From contig CALNYZ010000018.1 in assembly GCA_942490945.1 (NCBI GenBank), positions 248,001 through 312,000 on the forward strand: a DNA stretch of 64,000 nucleotides. Reading direction: 5' to 3'. The position numbers and the translations under genes are program-made. The first letter of the stretch is position 1. The number at the start of each line of letters is the position of its first letter. The notes under the pieces were generated by a model, which was not told the DNA's origin, did no database searches, and worked only from the letters and a program-made list of their open reading frames with translations. The DNA is from CALNYZ01 sp942490945 (GTDB taxonomy: Bacteria; Pseudomonadota; Gammaproteobacteria; UBA6429; Thiohalophilaceae). Below, piece after piece: positions 35,200-44,263 of the stretch.

Positions 35200-36444
35200 A
35201 TGTCAGTGACAAATCAATCCATGCAGCAAATGCTGCCCGATCCATTCTATAAACGACTCGCGATTTTCGACTGGTTGTTTGCCGCCGCGGCAATAGCCGG
35301 TGCGTTTTTCGCATACAGTAAATACAATCAGTACATGGATGATTATGAAGTCGGCATCCTGTTTGGCACCGCGCTTGCGCTGGTAGCGCTTGGCTGGTTC
35401 TGGAAAGCATCGCGCAATCTCATGCTGGCCGTTGCCGCCATCAGCCTGCTGGCGATCTGGTTATACGAACCGCTCGTTACGGCACTGGTCGCCAAAGGCA
35501 TGAATCCACGTGATGCAGTCGGTGTCATTTCCAGTATTGAAACGGCTGACAAGGCGAATGCCAGTTTTCTGTTTAAATTTTTCATCTCCAGCACCTCGGC
35601 CACCATGTGGATGAGTGCATTGTTCGTGCTGGCAACAGTTGTTTATTTTGTTCATACCTTTGGTCGATCAGAGTTTGTCGGCAAGGTTGCGACGGCAATG
35701 ACCTGGTCTGCTACCACCATGGGTCTGGTTGGCCTGATGGTACGTTGGCGTGAGTCCTATCTTATCAGTCATGAAGTCGGCCACATCCCGGTAAGCAATT
35801 TATACGAAGTATTTATTTTATTTGCCATCATTACCGCGCTAATTTATTTATATTACGAAGCAAAGTACAACAATAAAACCATGGGCGGTTTTGTATTAAT
35901 CGTGATCACTGCAGCGATTGGATTCCTGTTGTGGTATCACTTTGAAAAAGGTGCAAACGAAATATCGCCGCTGGTACCGGCACTAAAAAGCTACTGGATG
36001 AAAATTCATGTGCCGGCAAACTTCATTGGTTATGGTTCGTTCGCACTGGCGGCCATGTTGGGGGTTGCCTATCTAATCAAGGATGCGGCCGACAAACGCA
36101 ATCCGACCGGCTTGTTGGCAATGCGATTACCGGCGAAAGATATGCTGGATGATGTCATGTACAAATCCATCGCGCTGGGATTTGCTTTCTTTACGATTGC
36201 CACCGTACTCGGTGCAATGTGGGCAGCGGAAGCCTGGGGCGGTTACTGGTCATGGGATCCAAAAGAAACCTGGGCACTAATTGTTTGGCTTAACTACGCG
36301 GCCTGGTTACATTTACGTTTGACCAAAGGCTGGCGTGGCGTACCCCTGGCCTGGTGGGCAGTGGTGGGTTTGTTCGTGACGACCTTTGCTTTTCTCGGCG
36401 TGAACATGTTTTTATCCGGCCTGCATTCCTATGGTGAGCTGTAA
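35200..36444 (+). CDS. ccsA: System II cytochrome c biogenesis protein CcsA (ResC)
   Basis: 414 residues from the ATG at 35200 (AGAGG about 8-12 bases upstream; a GTG three bases earlier is in frame). Multiple membrane helices and the tryptophan-rich haem-binding WWD motif near the C-terminus (WGGYWSWDPKETWALI), flanked by conserved histidines (HEVGHIPVSN, HVPANFIGYG, AAWLHLRL). It handles haem in System II together with ResB. A strong bidirectional terminator closes the pair. Confidence 0.93.
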   Translation: MSVTNQSMQQMLPDPFYKRLAIFDWLFAAAAIAGAFFAYSKYNQYMDDYEVGILFGTALALVALGWFWKASRNLMLAVAAISLLAIWLYEPLVTALVAKGMNPRDAVGVISSIETADKANASFLFKFFISSTSATMWMSALFVLATVVYFVHTFGRSEFVGKVATAMTWSATTMGLVGLMVRWRESYLISHEVGHIPVSNLYEVFILFAIITALIYLYYEAKYNNKTMGGFVLIVITAAIGFLLWYHFEKGANEISPLVPALKSYWMKIHVPANFIGYGSFALAAMLGVAYLIKDAADKRNPTGLLAMRLPAKDMLDDVMYKSIALGFAFFTIATVLGAMWAAEAWGGYWSWDPKETWALIVWLNYAAWLHLRLTKGWRGVPLAWWAVVGLFVTTFAFLGVNMFLSGLHSYGEL

Positions 36445-36468
36445 AAAACGCGAAAAATAAAAAACAAA

Positions 36469-36493
36469 AAAGGCCAGCTTTGCTGGCCTTTTT
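36469..36493. terminator. bidirectional terminator after ccsA
   Basis: AAAGGCCAGC, loop TTT, GCTGGCCTTTTT; A run on the left and T run on the right, between convergent genes. Confidence 0.88.
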
Positions 36494-36578
36494 ATTGATT
36501 TTTCAAAAACGCTACAGGCTTATGTGTTTGGCCTGATAATATAATCCAAACCAGAAGCAATATCGCTCGATATCCTTG

Positions 36579-37358
36579 TCAGTTTGATTTTATAAACGCA
36601 ATAATATCTTTCAGGACTTGTGATTCTATACCAAGAAAGCCATGCGCCGAGCGTGCCTTGCAGGCTTCTGATATGGGTTCATCGCCACCGTCATACATTC
36701 TTAGCATGACTACTTTGGCATTCTTAAGTCCGGACTTTATTTCCTCTGCGCCAGTCGGTGGAGTTACCCAGCAGTCGTCATGTCTATGTGCGCCGATGAA
36801 TACAGGGAGTGTAATTTTACCCAGTTCAAGCGACGTGACGGGTTCTCCTGAATCGTTGTCCACGGTCATGCTGGACGTAAGAATTATCCCGGCGAGCTGA
36901 TCCGCGTGAATGGCCGCATAGGCGACTGATTCTGTGCCGCGACTGGTGCCGCTTAACCATAATGGTTTGGTCGTATACTTTTTGAGTTCAGCCATAATGG
37001 CCTTGATATCGGTGATGTGATCAGATGAGTTGCGATAGCCTCCACGCATACCCGGATTCCTGTAGTGATCGGACGGGGCATCGAATATGACGACATTCAT
37101 GCCAGCATGCAGAAAATGCTCGCGGGTGCGAATAACAAAATTATGTTTTGCCTTGCGAATCTTGCCGTCATCCTTGAGTTTGACGATGCCATTGCCACCG
37201 GTAAATAACATAATGGTATGTGTGGCCTTGTCGGCAGTGAGTAATAATGCTCGTTGCGTTACATCAGGGCGAGAAGTTACCTTAAGCAGTATCTCATCTG
37301 CATAAACAGTACTGGCCAGCACCATGACAAAGCAAAATCCGACAATTAATTTCAACAT
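36579..37358 (-). CDS. exported alpha/beta hydrolase
   Basis: 259 residues. Signal peptide about 1-20 (STVYAD). The hydrolase nucleophile elbow is SGTSRGTES (family GxSxG in the form GTSRG), with MLFTGGNG in the oxyanion-hole region, a catalytic acid candidate in IGAHRHDD, and a late histidine in SAHGFLG. Substrate unknown. Four cysteines are present (two near the C-terminal third). Single gene converging with ccsA and divergent from dsbA. Confidence 0.75.
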   Translation of the reverse strand: MLKLIVGFCFVMVLASTVYADEILLKVTSRPDVTQRALLLTADKATHTIMLFTGGNGIVKLKDDGKIRKAKHNFVIRTREHFLHAGMNVVIFDAPSDHYRNPGMRGGYRNSSDHITDIKAIMAELKKYTTKPLWLSGTSRGTESVAYAAIHADQLAGIILTSSMTVDNDSGEPVTSLELGKITLPVFIGAHRHDDCWVTPPTGAEEIKSGLKNAKVVMLRMYDGGDEPISEACKARSAHGFLGIESQVLKDIIAFIKSN

Positions 37359-37597
37359 ACGTGTCCCTTGATATTGTGTACGTGAGTAGCGCCCAAAGCA
37401 TGCACACTGGCCTGCCTTTAGTTACCTGATTGTGGTAAATATAGCTGGCGGGCATAAAGTCCCTGCATACTCTGTGAAATTTACGCAATATTGTAGTTAA
37501 ATAAATTCAGTTTATGTGAAACATTTCATCAGCGTGATATCTAAAGAAGTATAATACAAACAATCAGAACAATTACCCGGCGGGAAAAGGACCAAAA

Positions 37598-38248
37598 ATG
37601 ACTTTAACAAAAAACTCTCCTGTTTTAATGGTGTTGGCGATGCTAAGCACCCTGTTGGCTAGTACCGGTGCGCTGCAGGCACGTAGCATCGATGAAGGTA
37701 TCGAATACAAGATTGTTAGCCCGGTCGTGCCGACCGACACGGGTGACAAGATCGAGGTGGTCGAGCTGTTCTGGTATATGTGCCCACATTGCTATCATGC
37801 CGAACCCGAGATCATCGCCTGGAAAAAGACCCTGCCAAAAAATGTAGTATTCAAGCGGGTTCCGGCCGTGTTTAATCAAGATTGGATATTTCATGCCAGG
37901 GTGTTTTATACCGCAGAGGCACTGGGTGTGCTGGAGAAAATCCATAGTCCATTGTTTAATGCGATCCACAAGCACAATAAGAAAATTAATTCTATTGCTG
38001 CCATGGCGCAGTTTTTCAAGCAAGTTGCCGGGACCGATCCGGTCCAATTTGATGAGACATTCAATTCGTTCGGGGTGGATGCGCTGGTGCGTCGCGCTAT
38101 CGACCTGAGCAAACGCTATCAGGCAGATGGTGTGCCGACTTTTATCGTGAATGGGAAATACCGGACTGACGGTCCGATGGGTGGCGGCCACAAGGGTATG
38201 ATGGAGGTTGTACAGTTTTTAGTCGACAAAGAAACGCATAAAAAGTAA
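37598..38248 (+). CDS. dsbA: thiol:disulphide interchange protein DsbA
   Basis: 216 residues. Signal peptide about 1-28, then the DsbA fold with active site C62-PH-C65 (FWYMCPHCYHAEP) and the cis-proline loop GVPTFIVNG. It introduces disulphides into periplasmic proteins, a step that precedes reduction and haem attachment to apocytochromes. In Pseudomonas dsbA follows cytochrome c4; here the resB-ccsA pair and a hydrolase come between. AAAAGGA lies upstream of the ATG. Confidence 0.95.
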   Translation: MTLTKNSPVLMVLAMLSTLLASTGALQARSIDEGIEYKIVSPVVPTDTGDKIEVVELFWYMCPHCYHAEPEIIAWKKTLPKNVVFKRVPAVFNQDWIFHARVFYTAEALGVLEKIHSPLFNAIHKHNKKINSIAAMAQFFKQVAGTDPVQFDETFNSFGVDALVRRAIDLSKRYQADGVPTFIVNGKYRTDGPMGGGHKGMMEVVQFLVDKETHKK

Positions 38249-38339
38249 CCAAAATATTTAAAAGTGATTGTTAGCGTCACATATATAAAGGATGCACCAC
38301 AAAGGCCGATATTACTTGCAGTAGCCAGAGGAGACAGGG

Positions 38340-39971
38340 ATGAAAGCGGCAGAACTATTTGTAAAATGCCTCGAAAATGAGGGAGTTGAGTACATATTTG
38401 GTATACCGGGTGAAGAAAACCTGGATGTCATGGATGCCCTGCTCGATTCGAATATACAGTTTATTACCGTACGTCATGAGCAAGGCGCCGCTTTTATGGC
38501 GGACGTGTACGGCCGATTGACCGGTAAGGCGGGTGTCTGCCTGGCAACTTTGGGACCGGGCGCAACCAACCTGATCACAGGCGTAGCCGATGGCAATATG
38601 GACCACGCGCCGATGGTGGCCATCGCCGGGCAAGCAGGTACCACGCGCCTGCATAAAGAATCCCACCAGGTACTGGATCTGGAAGAAATGTTTCGCAGCA
38701 TCACCAAATACTCGGCACGGCTGCTGACACCCAATATTATTTCTGAAGTTGTTCGTAAAGCATTTAAAGTGGCACAAACGGAAAAAACTGGCGCCTGTTT
38801 TATCGAGTTTCCGGAAAACATTGCCGAGATGGACATCGATGATCATCCTTTGCCTATCAAACATTCTGCCGTCGCCGAACCGGCCGCAGAAAAAATTGAA
38901 CGTGCTGCGGAAATTATTTCTGCGGCCAGGTACCCTATTATACTGGCGGGTAACGGTGTTATACGTAACAAGGCCTGGCAACAACTGGCAGACTTTGCGA
39001 AAAAATTAAATTTGCCCGTGTCCAATACTTTCATGGCCAAGGGTGTGATTCCGTTCAAACATCCCATGGCGCTGGGCAGTGCCGGGTTACAGGCAAATGA
39101 TTATGTCAGCTGCGGGTTTAGTAAAGCCGACGTGATTATTTGCATCGGTTATGATCTGGTTGAGTATCATCCCTACCTGTGGCATCCGACCAAGGATCGC
39201 ATCATTATTCACATCGATCTGAATCCGGCCGAAGTTGACATGTATTATCCGGTAGAAGTTGGTGTGGTCGGTGATATCAAACATGCCTTGAATCGTATCG
39301 CCGAAGTGGCAGCACCGCATGCGGGTAATAATTTAAAAGGTTTACGTCGCGCCTTGATTGATGACATGAATCAGCACAAGGACGATAACTCGGTACCCAT
39401 GAAGCCGCAGAAGATCATCTGGGATTTGCGTACCGCCATGGATCTTGATGGTATCGCGCTGAGTGATGTCGGTGCACACAAAATGTGGATGTCGCGTATG
39501 TTCAGATGTGAATATCCCAACACCTGTATCATTTCCAATGGCTTTGCCAGTATGGGCATCGCGCTGCCCGGCGCGATTGCAGCGAAACTGGTTTATCCTG
39601 ATAAACATGTTGTAGCCGTCACAGGTGATGCCGGATTTTTGATGAACTCGCAGGAAATCGAAACGGCAATGCGCCTGAAAACACCGATAGTCATACTTAT
39701 CTGGAATGACAGTGCCTATGGTCTGATAGAATGGAAACAGATGAACCAGTTCGGTCGCAAGTCAAATATTGATTTTACCAACCCGGATTTTGTGAAGTAC
39801 GCCGAATCGTTTGGCGCAACTGGATACCGCATTGAAAAAGGTGAAGACCTGTTGCCGACCTTGAAAAAGGCACTGGCCGACAATACCGTCAGCATTATTG
39901 ACTGTCCGGTTGATTACAGTGAAAACCTCAAGTTGACACAAAAACTGGGTGAGATGGTTTGCCCGATCTAG
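38340..39971 (+). CDS. thiamine-diphosphate enzyme, acetolactate synthase-like (catabolic AlsS type)
   Basis: 543 residues. N-terminal ThDP domain with the catalytic glutamate in RHEQGAAFMAD, FGIPGEENLDVMDAL, and GPGATNLITG; the C-terminal ThDP-binding motif is TGDAGFLMNSQEIETA ending in IWNDSAYGLI. The SDVGAHKMWMSRMF segment is typical of AlsS-type acetolactate synthases. The reaction would join two pyruvates to acetolactate. No small regulatory subunit gene (ilvN/ilvH) is adjacent, which favours a catabolic or stand-alone enzyme. GGAG is well placed before the ATG at 38340. Confidence 0.85.
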   Translation: MKAAELFVKCLENEGVEYIFGIPGEENLDVMDALLDSNIQFITVRHEQGAAFMADVYGRLTGKAGVCLATLGPGATNLITGVADGNMDHAPMVAIAGQAGTTRLHKESHQVLDLEEMFRSITKYSARLLTPNIISEVVRKAFKVAQTEKTGACFIEFPENIAEMDIDDHPLPIKHSAVAEPAAEKIERAAEIISAARYPIILAGNGVIRNKAWQQLADFAKKLNLPVSNTFMAKGVIPFKHPMALGSAGLQANDYVSCGFSKADVIICIGYDLVEYHPYLWHPTKDRIIIHIDLNPAEVDMYYPVEVGVVGDIKHALNRIAEVAAPHAGNNLKGLRRALIDDMNQHKDDNSVPMKPQKIIWDLRTAMDLDGIALSDVGAHKMWMSRMFRCEYPNTCIISNGFASMGIALPGAIAAKLVYPDKHVVAVTGDAGFLMNSQEIETAMRLKTPIVILIWNDSAYGLIEWKQMNQFGRKSNIDFTNPDFVKYAESFGATGYRIEKGEDLLPTLKKALADNTVSIIDCPVDYSENLKLTQKLGEMVCPI

Positions 39972-40136
39972 ACATGTAATAAAACTGTCAATTTATCAGT
40001 TTACTTTGTACTGTTATGTTTCCAGCGCAGTAAATTTTTGGATAACTTGATTTATATAATTGGTTAACACATTCAATCGTCGCAATGAACTAAAATTTAA
40101 TGCGTGTTTGAAGTAAAACAGGTTCGAATACCTCAC

Positions 40137-40943
40137 ATGAAGCAACAACACAGCTTGCGCGTGATGAGTTATAACGTGCAGGTGGGCATTGCAACAGAAC
40201 GTGCTCACCATTATTTTCTCCATAGCTGGAAGCACGTATTACCCCATACGCATCGATTGGAAAATCTGGACAAGGTCGCCAGCCTTATACAGCAGTTCGA
40301 TATTGTCGGATTGCAAGAACTCGACGCCGGCAGTCTGCGCAGTAATTTTATCAATCTGGCAGAATATCTCGCAGATGGTGCACATTTTCCCTTCTGGTAT
40401 ACCCAGGTCAACCGTAACTTTGGCCGCTTTGCGCAACATAGTAGCGGCATGTTAAGTCGTTACAAGCCGCGTGAAGTGCAGGATATACGACTGCCAAGTC
40501 TGATACCGGGGCGCCGCGCAATCATGGCACGCTACGGTGATGGAGAAAATACACTTGCGGTATTTATTGTGCACTTATCACTTGGAAAGCGGGCACGACA
40601 GAGTCAACTGGATTATTTGTCTGAGTTAATCAATCAATTTCCGCATGCGATTTTAATGGGCGATTTTAATTGCCAGACACACAGTAAAGAAATGCAAAGC
40701 CTGTTTAGCAATACAAGATTGCGTGAACCACTGGAAAAAATGCATACATTTCCGAGCTGGCGGCCACAACATCATATTGATCATATACTCGTTACCGATG
40801 ATCTCAATGTGCTGTCACTTGAAGTGCTGAATCATCCTTACTCGGATCATTTGCCGATTGTGATGGATGTTGAACTGCCAGCCGGTATAGAGCTGGACAT
40901 TATCAATGTGCCACCTCTACAGACGGCAATTGGTAGAGCCTGA
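40137..40943 (+). CDS. endonuclease/exonuclease/phosphatase family protein
   Basis: 268 residues from the ATG at 40137; a GTG at 40104 would add 11 residues and neither has a good ribosome binding site. EEP-fold motifs: SYNVQVG, LQELDAG (metal ligand Glu), VHLSLG, GDFNCQ, and the C-terminal catalytic SDHLPIV with HIDHILVTDD. Substrate (nucleic acid, phosphoinositide-like or other phosphodiester) cannot be told. The stop overlaps the start of the next gene by one base, so it is translationally coupled to the diguanylate cyclase, the same pairing seen in Pseudomonas near dsbA. Confidence 0.82.
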   Translation: MKQQHSLRVMSYNVQVGIATERAHHYFLHSWKHVLPHTHRLENLDKVASLIQQFDIVGLQELDAGSLRSNFINLAEYLADGAHFPFWYTQVNRNFGRFAQHSSGMLSRYKPREVQDIRLPSLIPGRRAIMARYGDGENTLAVFIVHLSLGKRARQSQLDYLSELINQFPHAILMGDFNCQTHSKEMQSLFSNTRLREPLEKMHTFPSWRPQHHIDHILVTDDLNVLSLEVLNHPYSDHLPIVMDVELPAGIELDIINVPPLQTAIGRA

Positions 40944-42790
40944 TGGCAAACAAGTACGTCGACGCATCGGAAGATGAACGCTGGAAGCGTAAATACTTTG
41001 ATGTGCTTGATGAACTTGAGAAAAAAGAAAGCCGCTATCAACAAATCGAATCCCTGTTACGCAGTGCTGTAGTCAGAATAAGTCTGGGTGTTGACCCGCA
41101 AAGCGAAAAACTTAACAAACAGCTGGACGGCTTGCGTGAGTTTATTCGTCAGGGTCAGGATACCCTGAAGCTGCGAAAAATATTTGATGATATTTCCGAA
41201 TCCATAAAAAATCTTACCGCTCAGGATAACACTACTTCCGAACAGACGATCGAAGCGGTTCTGCATGAAGTCATTAATAAAATCGATTGGCCCAGGGCGG
41301 CACAGACTGATCAACAACGTATCAGCAAACAATATACAAACTTGCAGGACAAGGATATTGGCAAATTTGTCAGTCTGATAACAACACTGGTTAATCGCAG
41401 TTTTGTTCACTTTCAAAAACTCGCAGAGCATGACGAAAGCGAACAACAACCCCGCTCTGCACCGTCTACGGCGGAACCGCAGCAACAAAAAACCGTTGAG
41501 CAGAAAAATGCAGGTAGTCAAACAAAACCGGAAACATCCGCAAACAAAGAAAATGAAAGATTACTCGGCCCGCTGTTTTTAACCCTGCTTAACAAGCTGC
41601 CAGCCAGCATGGTCGATGAAGCGATTGTGCGACGCCTGAAATTGCTTGCCGCGCAATGTACATCGCGTGATCAGGCGCTGGTGATAATCGATGGAATCAT
41701 CGCATCACTCATTGCACCGGAAGCCCCTGTCACCGAGAGCGAATTCGATGTTGGTCTGGCGGTTGAGTTGCTGACCCAGTTCCTGGAGCAGATCATTGTT
41801 CCTGTCGATTTGAGTTTGCGTGCGGAAGAACTGCGTGAAAGTCTGATGAATAACAGGACCAAACAGCAGGTTATGATATGTCTGGAAGGCTGTGTAGAAA
41901 TAGTCACGCAAATGCAGATACTCATCCGTAACGAACGCAAGGAACTGGAAAAATTTCTCGACCAGATCAGTACGCGGCTGCAGGAAATTGATCAGCAACT
42001 CAAACGTATTGCCGGTGTTAATGATCAACAGCGTGAAGGTGTGGATAAAATTAATCAGGAAGTCGAACAGACGACCTCGGCAATAGAACAGGCGCTTACC
42101 TCAACGGATGATATTGATGCACTGAAGTCTACTGTGAAATCGCATGTCATCATGATCCGACACCACCTGGATACCTATTTTGAAGGGCAAACGTCACGCG
42201 GTGACGAGAATGACCTCATCGTAAAACAACTGGCACAAAAACTCATCGCCGTAAAACAGGAAGCTGAAGAACTGCGGGCGCAACTGGAGCAACGTCGCCT
42301 TGAGGCAACCCACGACCCTTTGACACGCATACCTAACCGACTCGCCTACCAGGAATGGATAGAGCAGGAACACTCGCGCTTTGAAAAATTTGATACGCCA
42401 TTTGTGTTAATGGTATGGGATGTGGACTACTTTAAACGCATCAATGATGAATATGGGCATCTCGCCGGTGACAAGGTACTCCGGATAGTAGCGCAAATGC
42501 TGGCAGAGCAGGTGCGGGAAGCGGATTTTGTCGCCCGTTACGGTGGCGAGGAATTCGTGGTTGTGTTGCCCGGTACCACCATTCAGCCAGCGATGCAGGC
42601 GGCGGAAAAAATACGTGTTGCGATATCCAGTTGTGCATTTCATTTCAGGCAGGAGCCGGTATCCATTACCGCATCGTGTGGTTTTGCCGAGTGTCGAAAG
42701 GGCGAGACCATTGAAGGCCTGTTTCAGCGTGCCGATGAAGCCTTGTATAAAGCAAAAAATAGTGGCCGTAATACCTGTATTGCGGGCTAG
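40943..42790 (+). CDS. diguanylate cyclase, DgcH-like
   Basis: 615 residues, no signal peptide or membrane helix. The first 420 or so residues are helical and contain coiled-coil stretches (DELEKKESRYQQIESLLRS and about 335-450) with a low-complexity glutamine-rich linker near 165-200. The GGDEF domain occupies about 450-612: THDPLTRIPNR, VDYFKRINDEYGHLAGD, active site RYGGEEF with the inhibitory RxxD (READ) five residues before. It makes cyclic di-GMP. Position after an EEP gene and dsbA and the long helical N-terminus recall Pseudomonas PA5487/DgcH (from memory). Confidence 0.88.
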   Translation: MANKYVDASEDERWKRKYFDVLDELEKKESRYQQIESLLRSAVVRISLGVDPQSEKLNKQLDGLREFIRQGQDTLKLRKIFDDISESIKNLTAQDNTTSEQTIEAVLHEVINKIDWPRAAQTDQQRISKQYTNLQDKDIGKFVSLITTLVNRSFVHFQKLAEHDESEQQPRSAPSTAEPQQQKTVEQKNAGSQTKPETSANKENERLLGPLFLTLLNKLPASMVDEAIVRRLKLLAAQCTSRDQALVIIDGIIASLIAPEAPVTESEFDVGLAVELLTQFLEQIIVPVDLSLRAEELRESLMNNRTKQQVMICLEGCVEIVTQMQILIRNERKELEKFLDQISTRLQEIDQQLKRIAGVNDQQREGVDKINQEVEQTTSAIEQALTSTDDIDALKSTVKSHVIMIRHHLDTYFEGQTSRGDENDLIVKQLAQKLIAVKQEAEELRAQLEQRRLEATHDPLTRIPNRLAYQEWIEQEHSRFEKFDTPFVLMVWDVDYFKRINDEYGHLAGDKVLRIVAQMLAEQVREADFVARYGGEEFVVVLPGTTIQPAMQAAEKIRVAISSCAFHFRQEPVSITASCGFAECRKGETIEGLFQRADEALYKAKNSGRNTCIAG

Positions 42791-42955
42791 ACACTACACT
42801 GTCATCCATCACTATGTGTGATACGTTCGTCAAATTGCTGTTACCCGCCATGAAATAGTGCCTGTTATCTAATCGTGATGTGAACAGCGATCTATACTTG
42901 TCGGGTAAAAGCTGTAAATATGTGTGGTTATCATTATTTTTAGAATCAGGTTGTT

Positions 42956-44263
42956 ATGACTAAATTGCAAGTTGTTACCTACCTGGCGTATTCGATGCCG
43001 GTCTGGGTGATCGGTGCGTACTGGTTATATAACAGACGCAAATCAAAACGTAACCAGGCAAACCTGAATTCAAATATCCAGGCAGGTTTGACCGAGCCAG
43101 CCTCGCTGCATCCTGTCATCGATAAAGGTATTTGTATTGGTTGTGGTGCCTGTGTGAGTGCTTGCCCGGAAAACGATGTGCTGGGACTGATAAAAGGCAA
43201 GGCCGAACTAATCAACCCGACTCACTGTATCGGGCACAGTGCCTGTGCTGCAGCCTGCCCGGTAGACGGAATTACGCTGGTCTTTGGTACCAGCAAACGT
43301 GGTATGGATATCCCGCATGTCAAACCCAATTTTGAAACCAATATACCGGGTCTGTTTATTGCTGGTGAACTGGGTGGAATGGGTCTGATACGAAATGCGG
43401 TAAAGCAGGGTACCGAAGCGATTAATGAAATCGCCAGGCACAAAAATATCAAATCCGGCACTGGATATGATGTTGTTATCATTGGTGCCGGACCGGCAGG
43501 AATGACCGCCACGCTTGCCGCCAAGGAAAAGAAACTCAACTATCTCACCCTGGAACAGGACTCACTGGGCGGCACAGTTTTTAAATATCCGCGTGGCAAG
43601 GTGGTTATGACCGCACCGATGAAATTACCGGTGTTTGGTACCATCAATATTCGTGAAACGACCAAGGAAAAATTACTCGGACTCTGGTCGACGGTAGAAA
43701 AAAAATCGGGTATAAAAATTAATTACCGTGAAAAAATGGAAAACATCGAAAAGATTGAAAACGGCTTTAATATTACCTCGATTAAAAATTCCTACCAGGC
43801 AAAAACAGTCTTGCTGGCGATTGGACGCCGCGGCACGCCACGCAAACTCGGTGTCGACGGTGAAGATCAACCCAAGGTGGTTTACGAATTGATCGATGCA
43901 GAGCAATATCGAAACAAACATGTGCTGGTGGTTGGCGGTGGTGACAGCGCTCTGGAGGCGGCAATCAGTATTGCCAATGAACCGGGAACACAGGTAGCGA
44001 TATCCTATCGTAGTGAATCTTTCTCACGTGCCAAGGAAAAAAATCGTCAACTCATAGAAAACGCACACAAGGAAAAAGGTTTGAATATCATTCTCAGTTC
44101 AACAGTCAAAAAGATCAATGAAAAGACCGTTGAAATTGACCAGCAAGGCAAGGTGATAAATTTACAAAACGATGCGGTAATTGTTTGTGCCGGTGGTATC
44201 TTGCCCACGCCGTTTCTTAAACAAATTGGTATTGAAGTGGAAACCAAGCATGGTACGGTCTGA
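42956..44263 (+). CDS. membrane-anchored FAD/NAD(P) oxidoreductase with two iron-sulphur motifs
   Basis: 435 residues. One hydrophobic helix (about 6-25) anchors the N-terminus. A ferredoxin-like domain follows: C60-x2-C63-x2-C66-x3-C70-P is a standard 4Fe-4S motif, while the second reads C91-x2-H94-x2-C97-x3-C101-P, with histidine replacing one cysteine. The remainder is a two-dinucleotide-domain flavoprotein of thioredoxin-reductase fold (VVIIGAGPAGMTATLAA, VLVVGGGDSALEAA) but lacks the CxxC disulphide of thioredoxin reductase. It could pass electrons between NAD(P)H and a quinone or cytochrome partner. It heads the block next to the multihaem operon and overlaps the following gene by 14 bases. 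Confidence 0.82.
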   Translation: MTKLQVVTYLAYSMPVWVIGAYWLYNRRKSKRNQANLNSNIQAGLTEPASLHPVIDKGICIGCGACVSACPENDVLGLIKGKAELINPTHCIGHSACAAACPVDGITLVFGTSKRGMDIPHVKPNFETNIPGLFIAGELGGMGLIRNAVKQGTEAINEIARHKNIKSGTGYDVVIIGAGPAGMTATLAAKEKKLNYLTLEQDSLGGTVFKYPRGKVVMTAPMKLPVFGTINIRETTKEKLLGLWSTVEKKSGIKINYREKMENIEKIENGFNITSIKNSYQAKTVLLAIGRRGTPRKLGVDGEDQPKVVYELIDAEQYRNKHVLVVGGGDSALEAAISIANEPGTQVAISYRSESFSRAKEKNRQLIENAHKEKGLNIILSSTVKKINEKTVEIDQQGKVINLQNDAVIVCAGGILPTPFLKQIGIEVETKHGTV

